DNA from: Streptomyces camelliae
Lineage (GTDB): Bacteria; Actinomycetota; Actinomycetes; Streptomycetales; Streptomycetaceae
Length of the DNA: 64,000 nt
Direction: 5' to 3'
NCBI RefSeq assembly: GCF_027625935.1
Contig: NZ_CP115300.1
Coordinates: 2,294,001-2,358,000 of the forward strand
Below the pieces are notes generated by a model. It did no database searches. It had not been told where the DNA came from and worked only from the letters and a program-made list of their open reading frames with translations. The translations under genes and the position numbers were made by a program. Positions 20,142-29,824 of this stretch are shown here, in pieces. The first letter of the stretch is position 1. Each line of letters opens with the position of its first letter.

Positions 20142-21136
20142 AGCTCGTCCTCCTCTTGCTTGAGCACCATGCGCAGGTAGTACGAGGTGATGACGAGCAG
20201 GGCCACGATGGTCAGGAAGGAGATCGCCGCGCCGACCCCGAAGTGCTGGTTGCCGACGCCCTCGACATAGGCGTAGATCGGCAGGGTCTCGGTGAGGCGG
20301 TCGGGTCCGCCCTCGTTCATCGCGAAGAGCTGCGTGAACGACTTGAAGACCCAGATGACCTCCAGGAAGGTCGTGGAGTACAGGAACGGCCGCAGGAAGG
20401 GCAGGGTGACCGAGGTGAAGCTCTGCCAGGCTCCGGCGCCGTCCAGGGCGGCGGCCTCGTACAGCTCCTTGGGGATCGTGGTGGTGGCGGCGTACAGGTT
20501 GATCGCCACGAAGGGGACCGACTGCCACACGATGAGCACGATGACCACGAAGAAGGTGGAGAACTGGCTGCCCAGCCAGTTGTGGTCGGCCATGGAGTGC
20601 CAGCCGAGCCTGTCGAGGACCCAGTTGACGACGCCGAAGCGCTGGGCGAACAGCCACTGGTAGACGGTGGTGGCCGCGACGTAGGGCATCGCCCAGGCGA
20701 GGACGAGGCCGATCATGAGGAGCAGCCGCATCCTCTTGCCGAGCCGGGCCAGCAGCAGGCCGATCAGGGTGCCGATCCCCACGATGAGGACGACGTTGAC
20801 GGCGGTGAAGAAGACCGAGCGCTCGACGACGTGCCAGAACTCCGGCTCACTCAGGACGCTCCGGTAGTTCTCGACGCCGTTCCACTCGGTGAGGTGCTGG
20901 ATGAGCTGCCGCGGGTTGAGGTTCTGGAACGACAGCATGCCGTTCTTGACCAGGGGCCAGCCGAGCAGGACCACCGTGGCCAGCAGCGCGGGCAGGACGA
21001 GCAGGTAGGGGGCGCCGGCACCGCGGCGGGCGGGGGAGGCGGGGTCACGATCCGCACCCCGTGGCGGCCTCGGTATCCGGGCCTTGCGGACAGCGGGCTC
21101 CCCGGCCGTGTCCGTGCCCTGGGTCTGCACTGACAT
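20138..21136 (-). CDS. dasB: Sugar ABC transporter permease, DasB-like (MalF family)
   Basis: 332 aa. A polar N-terminal 50 residues precede six helices (first: PYLLVLPALLATVVLLGWPL). The EAA loop reads YEAAALDGAGAWQSFTSVTL. The start at 21136 (MSVQTQG) has an AGAGATGG-like site upstream; a longer frame exists but has no ribosome site. The 5' side abuts the MITE-like element that separates it from dasA. Confidence 0.9.
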   Translation of the reverse strand: MSVQTQGTDTAGEPAVRKARIPRPPRGADRDPASPARRGAGAPYLLVLPALLATVVLLGWPLVKNGMLSFQNLNPRQLIQHLTEWNGVENYRSVLSEPEFWHVVERSVFFTAVNVVLIVGIGTLIGLLLARLGKRMRLLLMIGLVLAWAMPYVAATTVYQWLFAQRFGVVNWVLDRLGWHSMADHNWLGSQFSTFFVVIVLIVWQSVPFVAINLYAATTTIPKELYEAAALDGAGAWQSFTSVTLPFLRPFLYSTTFLEVIWVFKSFTQLFAMNEGGPDRLTETLPIYAYVEGVGNQHFGVGAAISFLTIVALLVITSYYLRMVLKQEEDEL

Positions 21137-21195
21137 GAGTTGCCATCTCTTCCATGGCCGAACCGGCCGTACGGACGACTGAGCCGGGGGCACTT

Positions 21196-21418
21196 AGGGC
21201 CTGTCCGGCGGATCCTGCCGGAATCGCGAGGTCTGGCACGCCCATCTGCGGCGTTGCCGTCGGTCGCCGACTCCCCCACGCTCGAATGGGGTTCGCGCGG
21301 GGGGACCCCCACGCGTCGACTCCCTCCTCCGCCTTGCAGCTGCACGCACCAGCCCCCGCTCACCGGTGCTTATGAGGCACCCTTGCCTCAAGCCGGCCTG
21401 ATCCGCCGGACAGGCCCT
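21196..21418. mobile_element. MITE-like element with perfect 19-bp inverted ends
   Basis: The ends AGGGCCTGTCCGGCGGATC (21196-21214) and its exact reverse complement (21400-21418) flank 185 bases without an open gene but with an internal hairpin (about 21270-21310). Elements with GGGCCTGTCCGG ends are common in Streptomyces genomes, moved in trans by a transposase. No clear target duplication is visible. Here it lies between dasA and dasB and could weaken or modulate transcription of dasBCD relative to dasA. Confidence 0.8.
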
Positions 21419-21438
21419 GGCGCCCCCGGCGCGGGTCA

Positions 21439-22716
21439 TCAGTTCTGCTGGGCCAGTCGCTTGTCGATCTCGCCCTCGACGTCCTTGGCGGCCGCCGCGG
21501 GGTCCTTGCCGTTCAGGACCGCGGTCATGTACGACTTGATCGGGTTCGGGGTGTTCTCCACCGCGGCCCACTCGGGGATCAGCGGGGTGGTGCCGCCGGC
21601 GGCTGCGGCGGGCGCGGCGGCCTCGGCGGCGCCGTTGCCCTTGAGGTTGCTCTGCAGGGCCGTCTTGTTCGGGATGACCCCGTTGAGCTTGGCCAGTTCG
21701 CCCTCGTACGGGTCGGACAGGGCGATCTTCAGGAACTCCTTGGCCAGGGACTGGTGCTTGCTGTTCTGGGCGACGGCGAGGTTGGAGCCGCCGAGGAAGA
21801 CGCCCTCGGGCTTGTCGGCCGTGGCACCCGGGATGGTGAAGTAGCCGATCTGCTTCTCGATGGCCTTGTCGGTCTGGATGGCGGTGGCGGCCTCCCAGCC
21901 CATGCCGATGAAGGCACCCGTCTTGCCCTTGGCGAAGATGGTGGCCTGCTGCGGGGTGGCCTCGTCCTTGTCCTTGGGGGCCTTGGAGTAGGAGGCGTAC
22001 TTCTTGTAGATCTCCATGGCCGCGGCGACCTTGGGGTCGGCGAGGTTGGAGACGTACTTGCTGCCCTGCTTCTTCACCAGGTCACCGCCCTGGCCGATGA
22101 TGAGGCCGTCGAGGAAGTACCAGTTCTGGCCCGGCAGGTAGAGCGGCTCGGCGTCGGTCTTCTTGCCGATGGCGTCCAGGTCCTTGAGGAACTCGTCCCG
22201 GGTCTTCGGGGTGCTCGTGATGCCGGCCTTCGCCCAGATCGCCTTGTTGTAGATGACGACACGGTTGGCGAAGTACCAGGGGGCGGCGTACTGCTTGCCG
22301 TCGTAGACGGAGGACTGCGAGACCGACGGCGTCCAGTCGGCGCCGACCGCCGTCTTGACGTCGGAGAGGTCGGCGAGGCCGCCGGTGGCCGCGTAGGCGG
22401 GGGTCTGGGTGTTGCCGACCTCCAGGACGTCCGGCGGGTTGTCCTCGGAGAGGGCGGTGGTGATCTTCTGCTGGATCCCGTCCCACTTCTGGATCTCGAA
22501 CTTGAGCTTGGCGCCGGTCTTCTTCTCGAAGGCGGCCTGGACGTCCTTGGACCACTGCGGGGGCGCGGAGCCGTCCATGGTCCAGACCGTGAGCGTCTGG
22601 CCCTTCCAGCTGTCCGGTCCCGCGTCCTTGGAGCTGTCCTTGCCGTTCCCGCCACACGCCGCAACGGAGACCATCATGCCCGCGATCGAGATCGCGGCAG
22701 CGAGCTTGCGCTTCAC
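21439..22716 (-). CDS. dasA: Sugar-binding lipoprotein, DasA-like
   Basis: 425 aa extracellular solute-binding protein. The signal peptide MKRKLAAAISIAGMMVSVAA ends in the lipobox with Cys21. The mature part has the family 1 binding-protein fold with the DasA-like blocks LTVWTMDGSAPPQW, NPPDVLEVGNTQTPAYAATG, TFAKGKTGAFIGMGWE-type and TTPLIPEWAAVENTPNPIK. It captures N-acetylglucosamine/chitobiose for DasBC. The regulator gene is divergent, with three dre-like operators in the 292-base gap. Confidence 0.92.
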   Translation of the reverse strand: MKRKLAAAISIAGMMVSVAACGGNGKDSSKDAGPDSWKGQTLTVWTMDGSAPPQWSKDVQAAFEKKTGAKLKFEIQKWDGIQQKITTALSEDNPPDVLEVGNTQTPAYAATGGLADLSDVKTAVGADWTPSVSQSSVYDGKQYAAPWYFANRVVIYNKAIWAKAGITSTPKTRDEFLKDLDAIGKKTDAEPLYLPGQNWYFLDGLIIGQGGDLVKKQGSKYVSNLADPKVAAAMEIYKKYASYSKAPKDKDEATPQQATIFAKGKTGAFIGMGWEAATAIQTDKAIEKQIGYFTIPGATADKPEGVFLGGSNLAVAQNSKHQSLAKEFLKIALSDPYEGELAKLNGVIPNKTALQSNLKGNGAAEAAAPAAAAGGTTPLIPEWAAVENTPNPIKSYMTAVLNGKDPAAAAKDVEGEIDKRLAQQN

Positions 22717-22811
22717 GCCACCCTCCTCAGGGATGCTGCTTACCCCCCACGCCCTCGGCGGTGACCTGCGTACGACGCTGTTGCACGTAGGGCTCGGGAC
22801 CTGGCCACTAA

Positions 22812-22823
22812 TGGTGTAGACCA
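22812..22823. promoter_or_regulatory. dre-like operator 1
   Basis: TGGTGTAGACCA differs at one position from the DasR core TGGTCTAGACCA. It lies 96 bases before the dasA start. Confidence 0.65.
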
Positions 22824-22836
22824 GTACGGTGGAGCT

Positions 22837-22848
22837 TGGCCTAGACCT
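22837..22848. promoter_or_regulatory. dre-like operator 2
   Basis: TGGCCTAGACCT matches ten of twelve positions of the DasR core. It is 25 bases from operator 1, so the two lie on the same helix face within about half a turn. Confidence 0.55.
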
Positions 22849-22942
22849 TTCGGGGTGTCAAGGGTGGCTCCAGAAGCCGCTGGAGGCCGTTACGAGAACG
22901 TCACCGGAGGGACTCCGCCCCCTTTTGCCGGGCTTTCCCGGT

Positions 22943-22954
22943 TGGACTAGACCA
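22943..22954. promoter_or_regulatory. dre-like operator 3, near the regulator gene
   Basis: TGGACTAGACCA differs at one position from the DasR core and lies 55 bases before the regulator ATG, just upstream of a TATAAC -10 candidate (22971-22976). It would allow autoregulation. Confidence 0.65.
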
Positions 22955-23008
22955 ATGCGTGACGGGTCGCTATAACGGGAGACCACTCACACAGCCGGGA
23001 AGGCAGGC

Positions 23009-23743
23009 ATGACCCCTGACGTCAGCAGCGCGCGCGTGCCGAAGTACTACCGGATCAAGCAGCAGTTGCTCGCGATGACCGAGGCTCTGCAGCCCGGTTC
23101 GGCCGTGCCCGCCGAGCGGCTGCTCGCGGTCCGGTTCGACACCTCACGGACCACGATCCGGCAGGCGCTCACCGAACTCGTGGGCGAGGGCCGCCTCGAC
23201 CGGATCCAGGGCAGGGGCACCTTCGTCGCCCAGCCCAAGCTGTACCGCACGCTCCAGCTGACCTCGCACACCGAGGACATGCGCGCCCAGGGCCTCACCC
23301 CGGCCTCGCAGGTGCTGGACATCGGGGAGATACCGGCGGACGAGAAGCTCTCGGGCCTGCTCGGCATCGGGCTCGGCGAACGGGTGCTGCGCATCGAGCG
23401 GCTGCGGCTGGCCGGCGGCGAGCCGATGGCGATCGAGGCGACCCATCTGTCGGCCCGCCGCTTCCCCGGCCTGCGCGGGGAGCTCACGACCCGGCCCTCG
23501 CTGTACACCGCGCTCGCCGAGGTCTACGGCGTCCATCTCGCGGAGGCCGACGAGACCATCGAGACCTCGCTGTCCACCCCGCGCGAGGCGCAGTTGCTCG
23601 GCACCGACGTGGGGCTGCCGATGCTGCTGCTGTCCCGCCACTCGCGGGACGCGGAGGGCACCCCGGTGGAGTGGGTGCGCTCGGTGTACCGGGGGTCCCG
23701 GTACAAGTTCGTGGCCGCCCTGCGCCGGCCGGGCGGCCACTGA
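23009..23743 (+). CDS. dasR: GntR/HutC-family regulator, DasR-like
   Basis: 244 aa. N-terminal winged HTH (residues 10-75: [40 protein letters not shown]) and UTRA effector domain (85-240) with [20 protein letters not shown] and [16 protein letters not shown]. In Streptomyces coelicolor DasR is the glucosamine-6-phosphate-responsive repressor of chitin use, divergent from dasA as here. The sequence appears diverged from the canonical DasR I remember, so it may be the orthologue of a different strain or a paralogue with a second das locus. Confidence 0.85.
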   Translation: MTPDVSSARVPKYYRIKQQLLAMTEALQPGSAVPAERLLAVRFDTSRTTIRQALTELVGEGRLDRIQGRGTFVAQPKLYRTLQLTSHTEDMRAQGLTPASQVLDIGEIPADEKLSGLLGIGLGERVLRIERLRLAGGEPMAIEATHLSARRFPGLRGELTTRPSLYTALAEVYGVHLAEADETIETSLSTPREAQLLGTDVGLPMLLLSRHSRDAEGTPVEWVRSVYRGSRYKFVAALRRPGGH

Positions 23744-23757
23744 CCTGCGGGGAAGGC

Positions 23758-26028
23758 TCAGCCGCGACGGAACCAGGGGGTGTTCGGGCGCGAGCCGCGG
23801 ACCTGCTCGTCCTGGTGGCCGAAGCCGTCGGCGATCGAGATCGTGCGGTACTGGCCGCCGTCGTGCTGGACCCAGCACCAGGTCTTGCCGCCGGCCCGGT
23901 ACTTGCCGAGGACGAACCCGAAGGCGTCCACCTTGGCGATGCCGCTCAGGGACTGCCACTTGGACGGTTCACGGTCGTCCCGGTCGAGGCTGTCCGTGTG
24001 GTACGGCTCCTCGGCGACGGAGACGAGCCGGTAGCGCTGGCCCGCGGAGGTGGTGTGGAAGAGCCAGTACTGCGACTTGCCGTTGACGTGCTGCATGTCG
24101 GGCACCGGGAGAACCGCGTCGACATGGGTGACACGGGTGGTTCCGCCGAAGGCCGTCCGCCAGTTGGTGAGCGGCATGTCGCCGCCGCTGGTACGGCTGT
24201 TGTGGCGGCTGTTGAGAGCGATCCAGATCCGCCGGTAGACCTGGGTGCCGTTCACGGTGTGGAAGAGCCAGTAGCTGCTCTCGCCGTTCAGTCTCTGCTC
24301 GTCCGGCACCGGCCAGATCGCGTCGACCCGCTCCACGCCCTGGAGCGCGGGCCAGGTGGACAGGTCCACAGGGTCGCCGAAGACGATCCCCGTGGCGTCG
24401 TCCGAGCCGGTGGTGAGCTGGTCCACGTCCTCGGCGCCGGTGCCGACGACCCGGACCTGGTTGCCGGAGAAGACCCAGTACCGGCCCTCGACGTCCATCC
24501 AGGGCAGGATCTCGTCGACCGGGCCGGGCTGGACCTTCGGCTGCGGCCGCTGTCCGCCCTCCGCACCGTCCAGCCGGCCCTCACCGAGCTTGCGCAGGGT
24601 GGAGAGCGAGGGGGTGAAGGCGTAGAGGGAGCCCTCGGTGTTCACGAAGGGCCGGAAGTTCAGCATGGTGATCTTGTGTGCGCCGCCGGTCTCGGTCTCG
24701 AAGGCGACGTCACCGTTCCCGATCTTGCTGAGCACCCCGCTGATCATCGTGTCCGGGCCGGGCTTGGGGTTGCGGCCCGGCGGGAAGTTGGGGGTGTTGA
24801 CCCAGTTCCGCTGCATGAACTCGAACTGCTCGACCAGGTCGGCCTGATAGCAGACGAAGACCAGGCCGCGCTCCTCGTCGGGGCCGCCGCCCGGGGAGGT
24901 GGGGTCGAACGGGGCGCCGTAGGGGATGCCGCGGCGGATGATGCGGCGGCGGTCGAGGAACTTCTGCTCGTCCACCGGTCCCTCGTCGATCAGCCCGTCG
25001 CGCGGGTTGGTCTTGCGCAGGTGGGAGAAGAGCGGGGTGATCACGCCGTCGGGGTCGTTCTTGTAGCTGATGACGTTGTCCGGCTTGATGCTCGGGTCGT
25101 CGAGGAGCGGGTCCCGGGTGGCGCCGGGGTGGTTGTGGACCGACGCGCCGCACCGCCAGCGGCCGACCAGGCGGGAGGCGAGCCATTCCGTCGACGTCTT
25201 CTCCCCCACCACCTTGGCGTCCTTCAGCTTCTTCAGCTCCGTGCCGACCTGCGCCCACCAGCCGGGCACGTCCTGGCCGAGCCGCCGTACCACCTGGAAG
25301 GAGCCGTTGCGCATCCACTCGGGCACGCCCTCGGGCAGGGCACTGCCGGTGGCACCGAGGACGAAGAAGTCGGCGGAGAGGAGCCGGGCGCCCGGCTCGG
25401 GCTTCTCCTCGATGCCCTCCACGTTCGGTTCGCTGACGCCGTCCTTGAAGCCGAAGTGCTCCTTGCCGCGCCGGGGTTCGGGCAGGGTGGCGCCGGGCTG
25501 CGCGTGGACGATCACGATGCCGGCCCGGGTGGCGGCATCCGTCTGGCGCGTGAGCTGCCTGTCGTGGTCGCCCTTGTCGTCGGCGGCGACGGTGAGCACG
25601 GCGTGCGTGACCTGGTTCTGGGTGGCGCCGAACAGCCACTTGTCGGGCGCGTTGTTGTCGACGTCGCCCAGGGGCTTGGCACGGCGGGCGGCACCCTGGA
25701 CGAAGGCGCCGACCGTGTCGATGCCGTCGTTCTCCGGCAGCAGGTCCTGCTTGCCGGTGAGGACCGTCAGTCCGGGATAGGTGAGGCTGAGGCCCAGCCA
25801 GGTGGCTTTCATGGCCGGGTCGGAGCCCATCGAGTTGCGGCGGGCCTCGCTGAACTTCTCGTTGAAGGCGGCGACCTGCTGGGTCGTCGCCAGTTGCGGA
25901 ACCAGGTCCTTCAGCCAGCTCCGGGCGGCGGCCGCGTCGCCGAAGCGGAGGAAGAGCAGGGTCATGTTGTCTTTCTTGAACCCGGCGAGGATGTCGCCCT
26001 GGATCTCGGTGCTGTCGCGCAGCGCCAT
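23758..26028 (-). CDS. DyP-type peroxidase fused to a hemopexin-like domain
   Basis: 756 aa, far longer than usual DyPs (300-450). Residues 1-475 are the heme peroxidase: GFKDG motif at 193-197 with catalytic Asp196, proximal His336 in FSHLRKTNPR and an Arg cluster RRIIRRG at 361-367. Residues 505-756 hold four degenerate repeats of the hemopexin blade type (VDAIWPVPD then YWLF; VDAVLPVPD then YWLF; VDAFGF then WCWV). No signal peptide is visible. It follows the GlxA-type oxidase gene by 112 bases on the same strand, so it may use the peroxide that oxidase makes. Confidence 0.85.
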   Translation of the reverse strand: MALRDSTEIQGDILAGFKKDNMTLLFLRFGDAAAARSWLKDLVPQLATTQQVAAFNEKFSEARRNSMGSDPAMKATWLGLSLTYPGLTVLTGKQDLLPENDGIDTVGAFVQGAARRAKPLGDVDNNAPDKWLFGATQNQVTHAVLTVAADDKGDHDRQLTRQTDAATRAGIVIVHAQPGATLPEPRRGKEHFGFKDGVSEPNVEGIEEKPEPGARLLSADFFVLGATGSALPEGVPEWMRNGSFQVVRRLGQDVPGWWAQVGTELKKLKDAKVVGEKTSTEWLASRLVGRWRCGASVHNHPGATRDPLLDDPSIKPDNVISYKNDPDGVITPLFSHLRKTNPRDGLIDEGPVDEQKFLDRRRIIRRGIPYGAPFDPTSPGGGPDEERGLVFVCYQADLVEQFEFMQRNWVNTPNFPPGRNPKPGPDTMISGVLSKIGNGDVAFETETGGAHKITMLNFRPFVNTEGSLYAFTPSLSTLRKLGEGRLDGAEGGQRPQPKVQPGPVDEILPWMDVEGRYWVFSGNQVRVVGTGAEDVDQLTTGSDDATGIVFGDPVDLSTWPALQGVERVDAIWPVPDEQRLNGESSYWLFHTVNGTQVYRRIWIALNSRHNSRTSGGDMPLTNWRTAFGGTTRVTHVDAVLPVPDMQHVNGKSQYWLFHTTSAGQRYRLVSVAEEPYHTDSLDRDDREPSKWQSLSGIAKVDAFGFVLGKYRAGGKTWCWVQHDGGQYRTISIADGFGHQDEQVRGSRPNTPWFRRG

Positions 26029-26140
26029 GGGGTCTCCCTTGGTGGTGTGGGGACGGGGACGTGCTTCGGTGGCCGGAAGTCCCCGGGCGGCCCGTGGGCG
26101 GGGCGCCCGGGAGTCCGGCGGCAGGGGACGGTTCGGGCGG

Positions 26141-28042
26141 TCAGGCGCCGGGGCGCAGCTGCACCCACTTGCCGATGCTGGGCACGCCTCGGTCGTCGAG
26201 GACGTAGAGCAGGTAGTAGCCGGGCGGGGCGTCCTTGGCGGACAGCGGGCTCTGCAGGTCCAGCGTGTTGCCGGCCCGCGCGTTGATCCGCAGCTCGATG
26301 CGGCGCTGGCTGGTGTCCACCGAGTGGGTGGAGGTGATGGGCGCCATCAGCACGACCTTGCGGGCCAGCCTGGGATTGGTGGTGTCGACCTGGAAGTCGG
26401 TGTCGTACCCGATCGGCCCGTCCGGCACGGTGCGCAGTCCGGGCCGCTCGCCGCCCTGGTTCAGATACGGCGGCTTGAAGATCTCGATGGAGCCGTTCAT
26501 GCCGGACTTGATGTCCGGGTTGTTGGCGATCTCCTGGAGCTCGTCGCCGGTGATCATGATGCGGCCGTCGGGCAGGATGACCGCGTTGGAGTGGTAGCCG
26601 CGCGGCAGCCGCTGCTGCGGGCCGAGCTTCCAGGTGCCGTCGGTGCCGCGCAGCTCGGTCTGGCGCCACTTGTCGTCGGCGGTGGGGTTGTACTCGCCAT
26701 TGCCGTAGTCGCGGATGTCGAAGGCGCCGTTGACGGTCCACAGCCGGCCGTCGGGGAAGATCAGCGTGTCGTCCATGGTGCGGCCGAAGGCGCGTGAGCT
26801 GTCCTGGGTCCAGCTGCCGTTCGAGAACCGGTACGTCTTCGGGTTGTTGCGGTCGCCGCCGAGGATCAGCGCCGAGTCGGGGCCGTTGCCGGGGGTGGGG
26901 TTGGGCAGGGGCACCGCGGAGCCGTACTTGCGCCCTTCCTCGTCGGGGCGGTCGGGCAGCTTCTGGCTGGTCTCGGTGGCCGGGTCGAAGACGTACTGCT
27001 GGTTGTAGTCGCGCCCGAAGCCGTAGATCCTGCCGTCCCGCAGGGAGAACAGCTGCGGGTAGTCGGTGGCGTAGTCGGCCTTGATCTGCCACTTGTCGAG
27101 CTGCTGGTTGTCCGGGACGCTCGACTTGTCGAACGACACGGCGGTGTTCTTGGCCGGGAAGCGCTCGATCGTCTTGGAGAGCTTGCCCCAGCCGACGTCC
27201 CCGTGGCCGGAGGTGATGAACTGCCGGCCGTCCGCGCCCGTGACGACCGAGGGGTACCAGCGGCCCTCGGCCATGTCCTGCTGCCGGTGCCAGGTCTCGG
27301 TCCAGGGGTCGAAGACGAAGGCGAGGTGGGCGCCGGTGCCGTGGTTGCCGCCGAGGTTGCCGCCGAAGATGCCGACCATGCCGTTGGGCAGGTAGGCGTG
27401 TCCGGCGCAGAAGATCGGGGCGGGGCGCGGTTCGTTCAGGCCGTCGTCCATGTCCACCGTCGGCGGCGGTACGGCCTTGAAGGTGCCGGTGCCCGTGTCG
27501 TCGTCGGGTGCGGGCGGGGTCCAGACGTAGGCGCGGCCCGCGTTCTGACGGCCGATGACCTGGGTGGGCGCGGTCTCCTTGTTCGGGTTGTCCTCGACGG
27601 CCTCGAAGGAGAACAGCAGCACCTTGCCGGTGGGCAGCAGGGCGACGTGGTCGCCGTAGTCCGGGCTCTTGATGTACTGCTTGAACTCGCCCGACTGGGC
27701 GGCCGAGAACGCCGCGTTCGCCTCGGCCTGCGAGCCGGTGTGCTCCTTCAGGCTGCGGTTGCGGATCGGCTGCGGATAACCGGCGTCGACGGCGCGCAGG
27801 CCGATGCGGTCGCGGGCCAGCTGCTCGGCACGGGGCCGGCCGAGGGCCTTGACCTCCTCGGGGCGGATCTCCTTCGCGATCTGCTCGCGGGTGATGCGTA
27901 CGCCGCCCGGATGGGGGTCGAAACCGTGCCGGGCGGACGGGGTCGAGCCGAGTGCGGCGGGGGCGGTGACGGACAGGACGACCACGGCGCAGCCGGCCGC
28001 GAACGTCCATCTCCGGCTGCGGTGGATCCCTCTGCGGGACAT
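26141..28042 (-). CDS. Secreted copper radical oxidase, GlxA/galactose-oxidase type
   Basis: 633 aa. An N-terminal signal with twin arginines (HRSRRWTFAAG) precedes a short helical part, a kelch beta-propeller and a C-terminal DUF1929 domain. All copper-site residues of the family can be placed: Cys212 and Tyr263 (thioether pair), Tyr483, His484 and His573. The family oxidises primary alcohols or aldehydes and releases H2O2. In other Streptomyces GlxA is paired with the CslA synthase; no CslA gene is present here, the neighbour being the DyP fusion. ATG 28042 was chosen because the signal peptide starts there; the frame is open upstream. Confidence 0.88.
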   Translation of the reverse strand: MSRRGIHRSRRWTFAAGCAVVVLSVTAPAALGSTPSARHGFDPHPGGVRITREQIAKEIRPEEVKALGRPRAEQLARDRIGLRAVDAGYPQPIRNRSLKEHTGSQAEANAAFSAAQSGEFKQYIKSPDYGDHVALLPTGKVLLFSFEAVEDNPNKETAPTQVIGRQNAGRAYVWTPPAPDDDTGTGTFKAVPPPTVDMDDGLNEPRPAPIFCAGHAYLPNGMVGIFGGNLGGNHGTGAHLAFVFDPWTETWHRQQDMAEGRWYPSVVTGADGRQFITSGHGDVGWGKLSKTIERFPAKNTAVSFDKSSVPDNQQLDKWQIKADYATDYPQLFSLRDGRIYGFGRDYNQQYVFDPATETSQKLPDRPDEEGRKYGSAVPLPNPTPGNGPDSALILGGDRNNPKTYRFSNGSWTQDSSRAFGRTMDDTLIFPDGRLWTVNGAFDIRDYGNGEYNPTADDKWRQTELRGTDGTWKLGPQQRLPRGYHSNAVILPDGRIMITGDELQEIANNPDIKSGMNGSIEIFKPPYLNQGGERPGLRTVPDGPIGYDTDFQVDTTNPRLARKVVLMAPITSTHSVDTSQRRIELRINARAGNTLDLQSPLSAKDAPPGYYLLYVLDDRGVPSIGKWVQLRPGA

Positions 28043-28287
28043 GGGGCTCCTCGGGGGAACACGGGACGCCGTGCTGGCACGGAGCAGCACGAGGCGACCA
28101 CGTAGAGTGACGGAACATGCGCAGTTAATCACACACGGTAGCGATCGTGATCGATCTGCTCGAAAGATTGACCGTTTTACCCCGATGGGTGGTAACGCTG
28201 CGTGTCCGTCTGAGGAGGGCCGGACCGGCGGGCTCCAATGAGCGAGCCAGTCCCCCTTTCCCGAGAACGTCCCGAGGAGCCAACAGC

Positions 28288-28773
28288 ATGACCGCCACCC
28301 GTGTCCGTGTCCCCCTCGCCGCGGCGGGAGCCCTCGCTCTGCTCGGCTGCGCCGTCGCACCGGCCACCGCGCTCGCCGACCCGCCGCAGCCGCCGCACGA
28401 GATCACCGGCCAGCTCATCCCTGGCGGTGCCGACGGCACCCGCCACGAGGTGCTCTGCCCGCCACAGCAGCACGCCTACGGCGGTGGCTACGCCCTGAGC
28501 GCCCGCACGGGCACCCGGCTGTCCGAGGACTCCCCCGCCGACGTGTGGGAGAACCGGCCGAACGACAACGCCAGCGGCTGGATCGTCACCGTGCGCAAGA
28601 CCACGTGGTTGCAGCAGCCGCAGCAGCCGCAGAAGCCGAAGCCGAAGCCGCAGCATGAACAGCACGAGCAGCACCGCCCGGACGGCGGCAGCGAGGAGCG
28701 GCACGACGCCGGTCCGGCCGATCTGACCCTCCACGTCACCTGCAGCGACGAGGCGCAGATGCACGGCATGTGA
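28288..28773 (+). CDS. Small secreted protein, charged C-terminus
   Basis: 161 aa. A signal peptide (residues 1-30, ends ATALADPP) precedes a domain with two cysteines (VLCPPQQHAYGGGYALSA ... HVTCSDE) and a Gln/Lys/Pro and His/Glu-rich linker at about 110-145. GAGGAG lies 9 bases before the ATG; the open frame upstream lacks coding character. No known function. Confidence 0.75.
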   Translation: MTATRVRVPLAAAGALALLGCAVAPATALADPPQPPHEITGQLIPGGADGTRHEVLCPPQQHAYGGGYALSARTGTRLSEDSPADVWENRPNDNASGWIVTVRKTTWLQQPQQPQKPKPKPQHEQHEQHRPDGGSEERHDAGPADLTLHVTCSDEAQMHGM

Positions 28774-28821
28774 CACCTCCCCGGCCGCGCCGGGCGGGAG
28801 CGGCGGGCCCGGTCACGCCGC

Positions 28822-28849
28822 GGGCGGCCCGCTCCCCCGCGGGCCGCCC
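28822..28849. terminator. Bidirectional hairpin terminator
   Basis: A perfect 11-base stem (GGGCGGCCCGC with GCGGGCCGCCC) and 6-base loop between two convergent genes. Confidence 0.75.
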
Positions 28850-28865
28850 GTCGCATCGCCGGCGC

Positions 28866-29399
<534 letters not shown>

Positions 29400-29544
29400 T
29401 CATGGGACCGTCCGGGAGTTGTCCGGGTGTTGTCACGCTTCACGGCGAGCGGTTCCGGCGCGTTCACAACGGGCGCATGGTCTATGCATGACGGGCGGCG
29501 GGCGATCCCGCCGGCCCCCTCACACGTCGCTGTGGAGGTGCGCC

Positions 29545-29739
29545 ATGTGCTCCTGCCGGTCCTCGCGTCCCGCGTCCGACCCCACCCTGCGCCACGCGGT
29601 GGCCGCCCGTCCCGAACAGGGCTGGACCCTGCTGTGCGACGGCTCGATCGTCTTCGACGACACCGGCGAACTGCACCCGGACGGCAGCGTGGTCCCGCCG
29701 CACCGGGTGCCGGCGGACCGGCTCGCCGCGGCGGTCTGA
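29545..29739 (+). CDS. DUF5999-family small protein
   Basis: 64 aa with the family core HPEQGWTLLCDG-type (here RPEQGWTLLCDGSIVFDDTG) followed by ELHPDGSVVPPHR. The family normally begins MCQHQPPCP; here the N-terminus is MCSCRSSRPASDP, so part of the Cys/His cluster is altered. A GGAGG site lies 5 bases before the ATG. Cytoplasmic, unknown role. Confidence 0.75.
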   Translation: MCSCRSSRPASDPTLRHAVAARPEQGWTLLCDGSIVFDDTGELHPDGSVVPPHRVPADRLAAAV

Positions 29740-29824
29740 TCCGCGTACGGCGCGGCCCCGGCTCCGCGCCCGCCCGCCGGCGCCGTACACCCCGCGGCGG
29801 CGGCCCGGCACAGGCCGGCCGCGG

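Noticed and set aside
23671..26286. Very long plus-strand frame (871 codons) across the DyP gene
   Set aside because: It runs from inside the regulator through the antisense of a clear peroxidase; composition and lack of motifs mark it as a shadow.
26141..28042. Naming the oxidase glxA
   Set aside because: All metal-site residues fit, but there is no cslA neighbour, so it may be a paralogue with another substrate.
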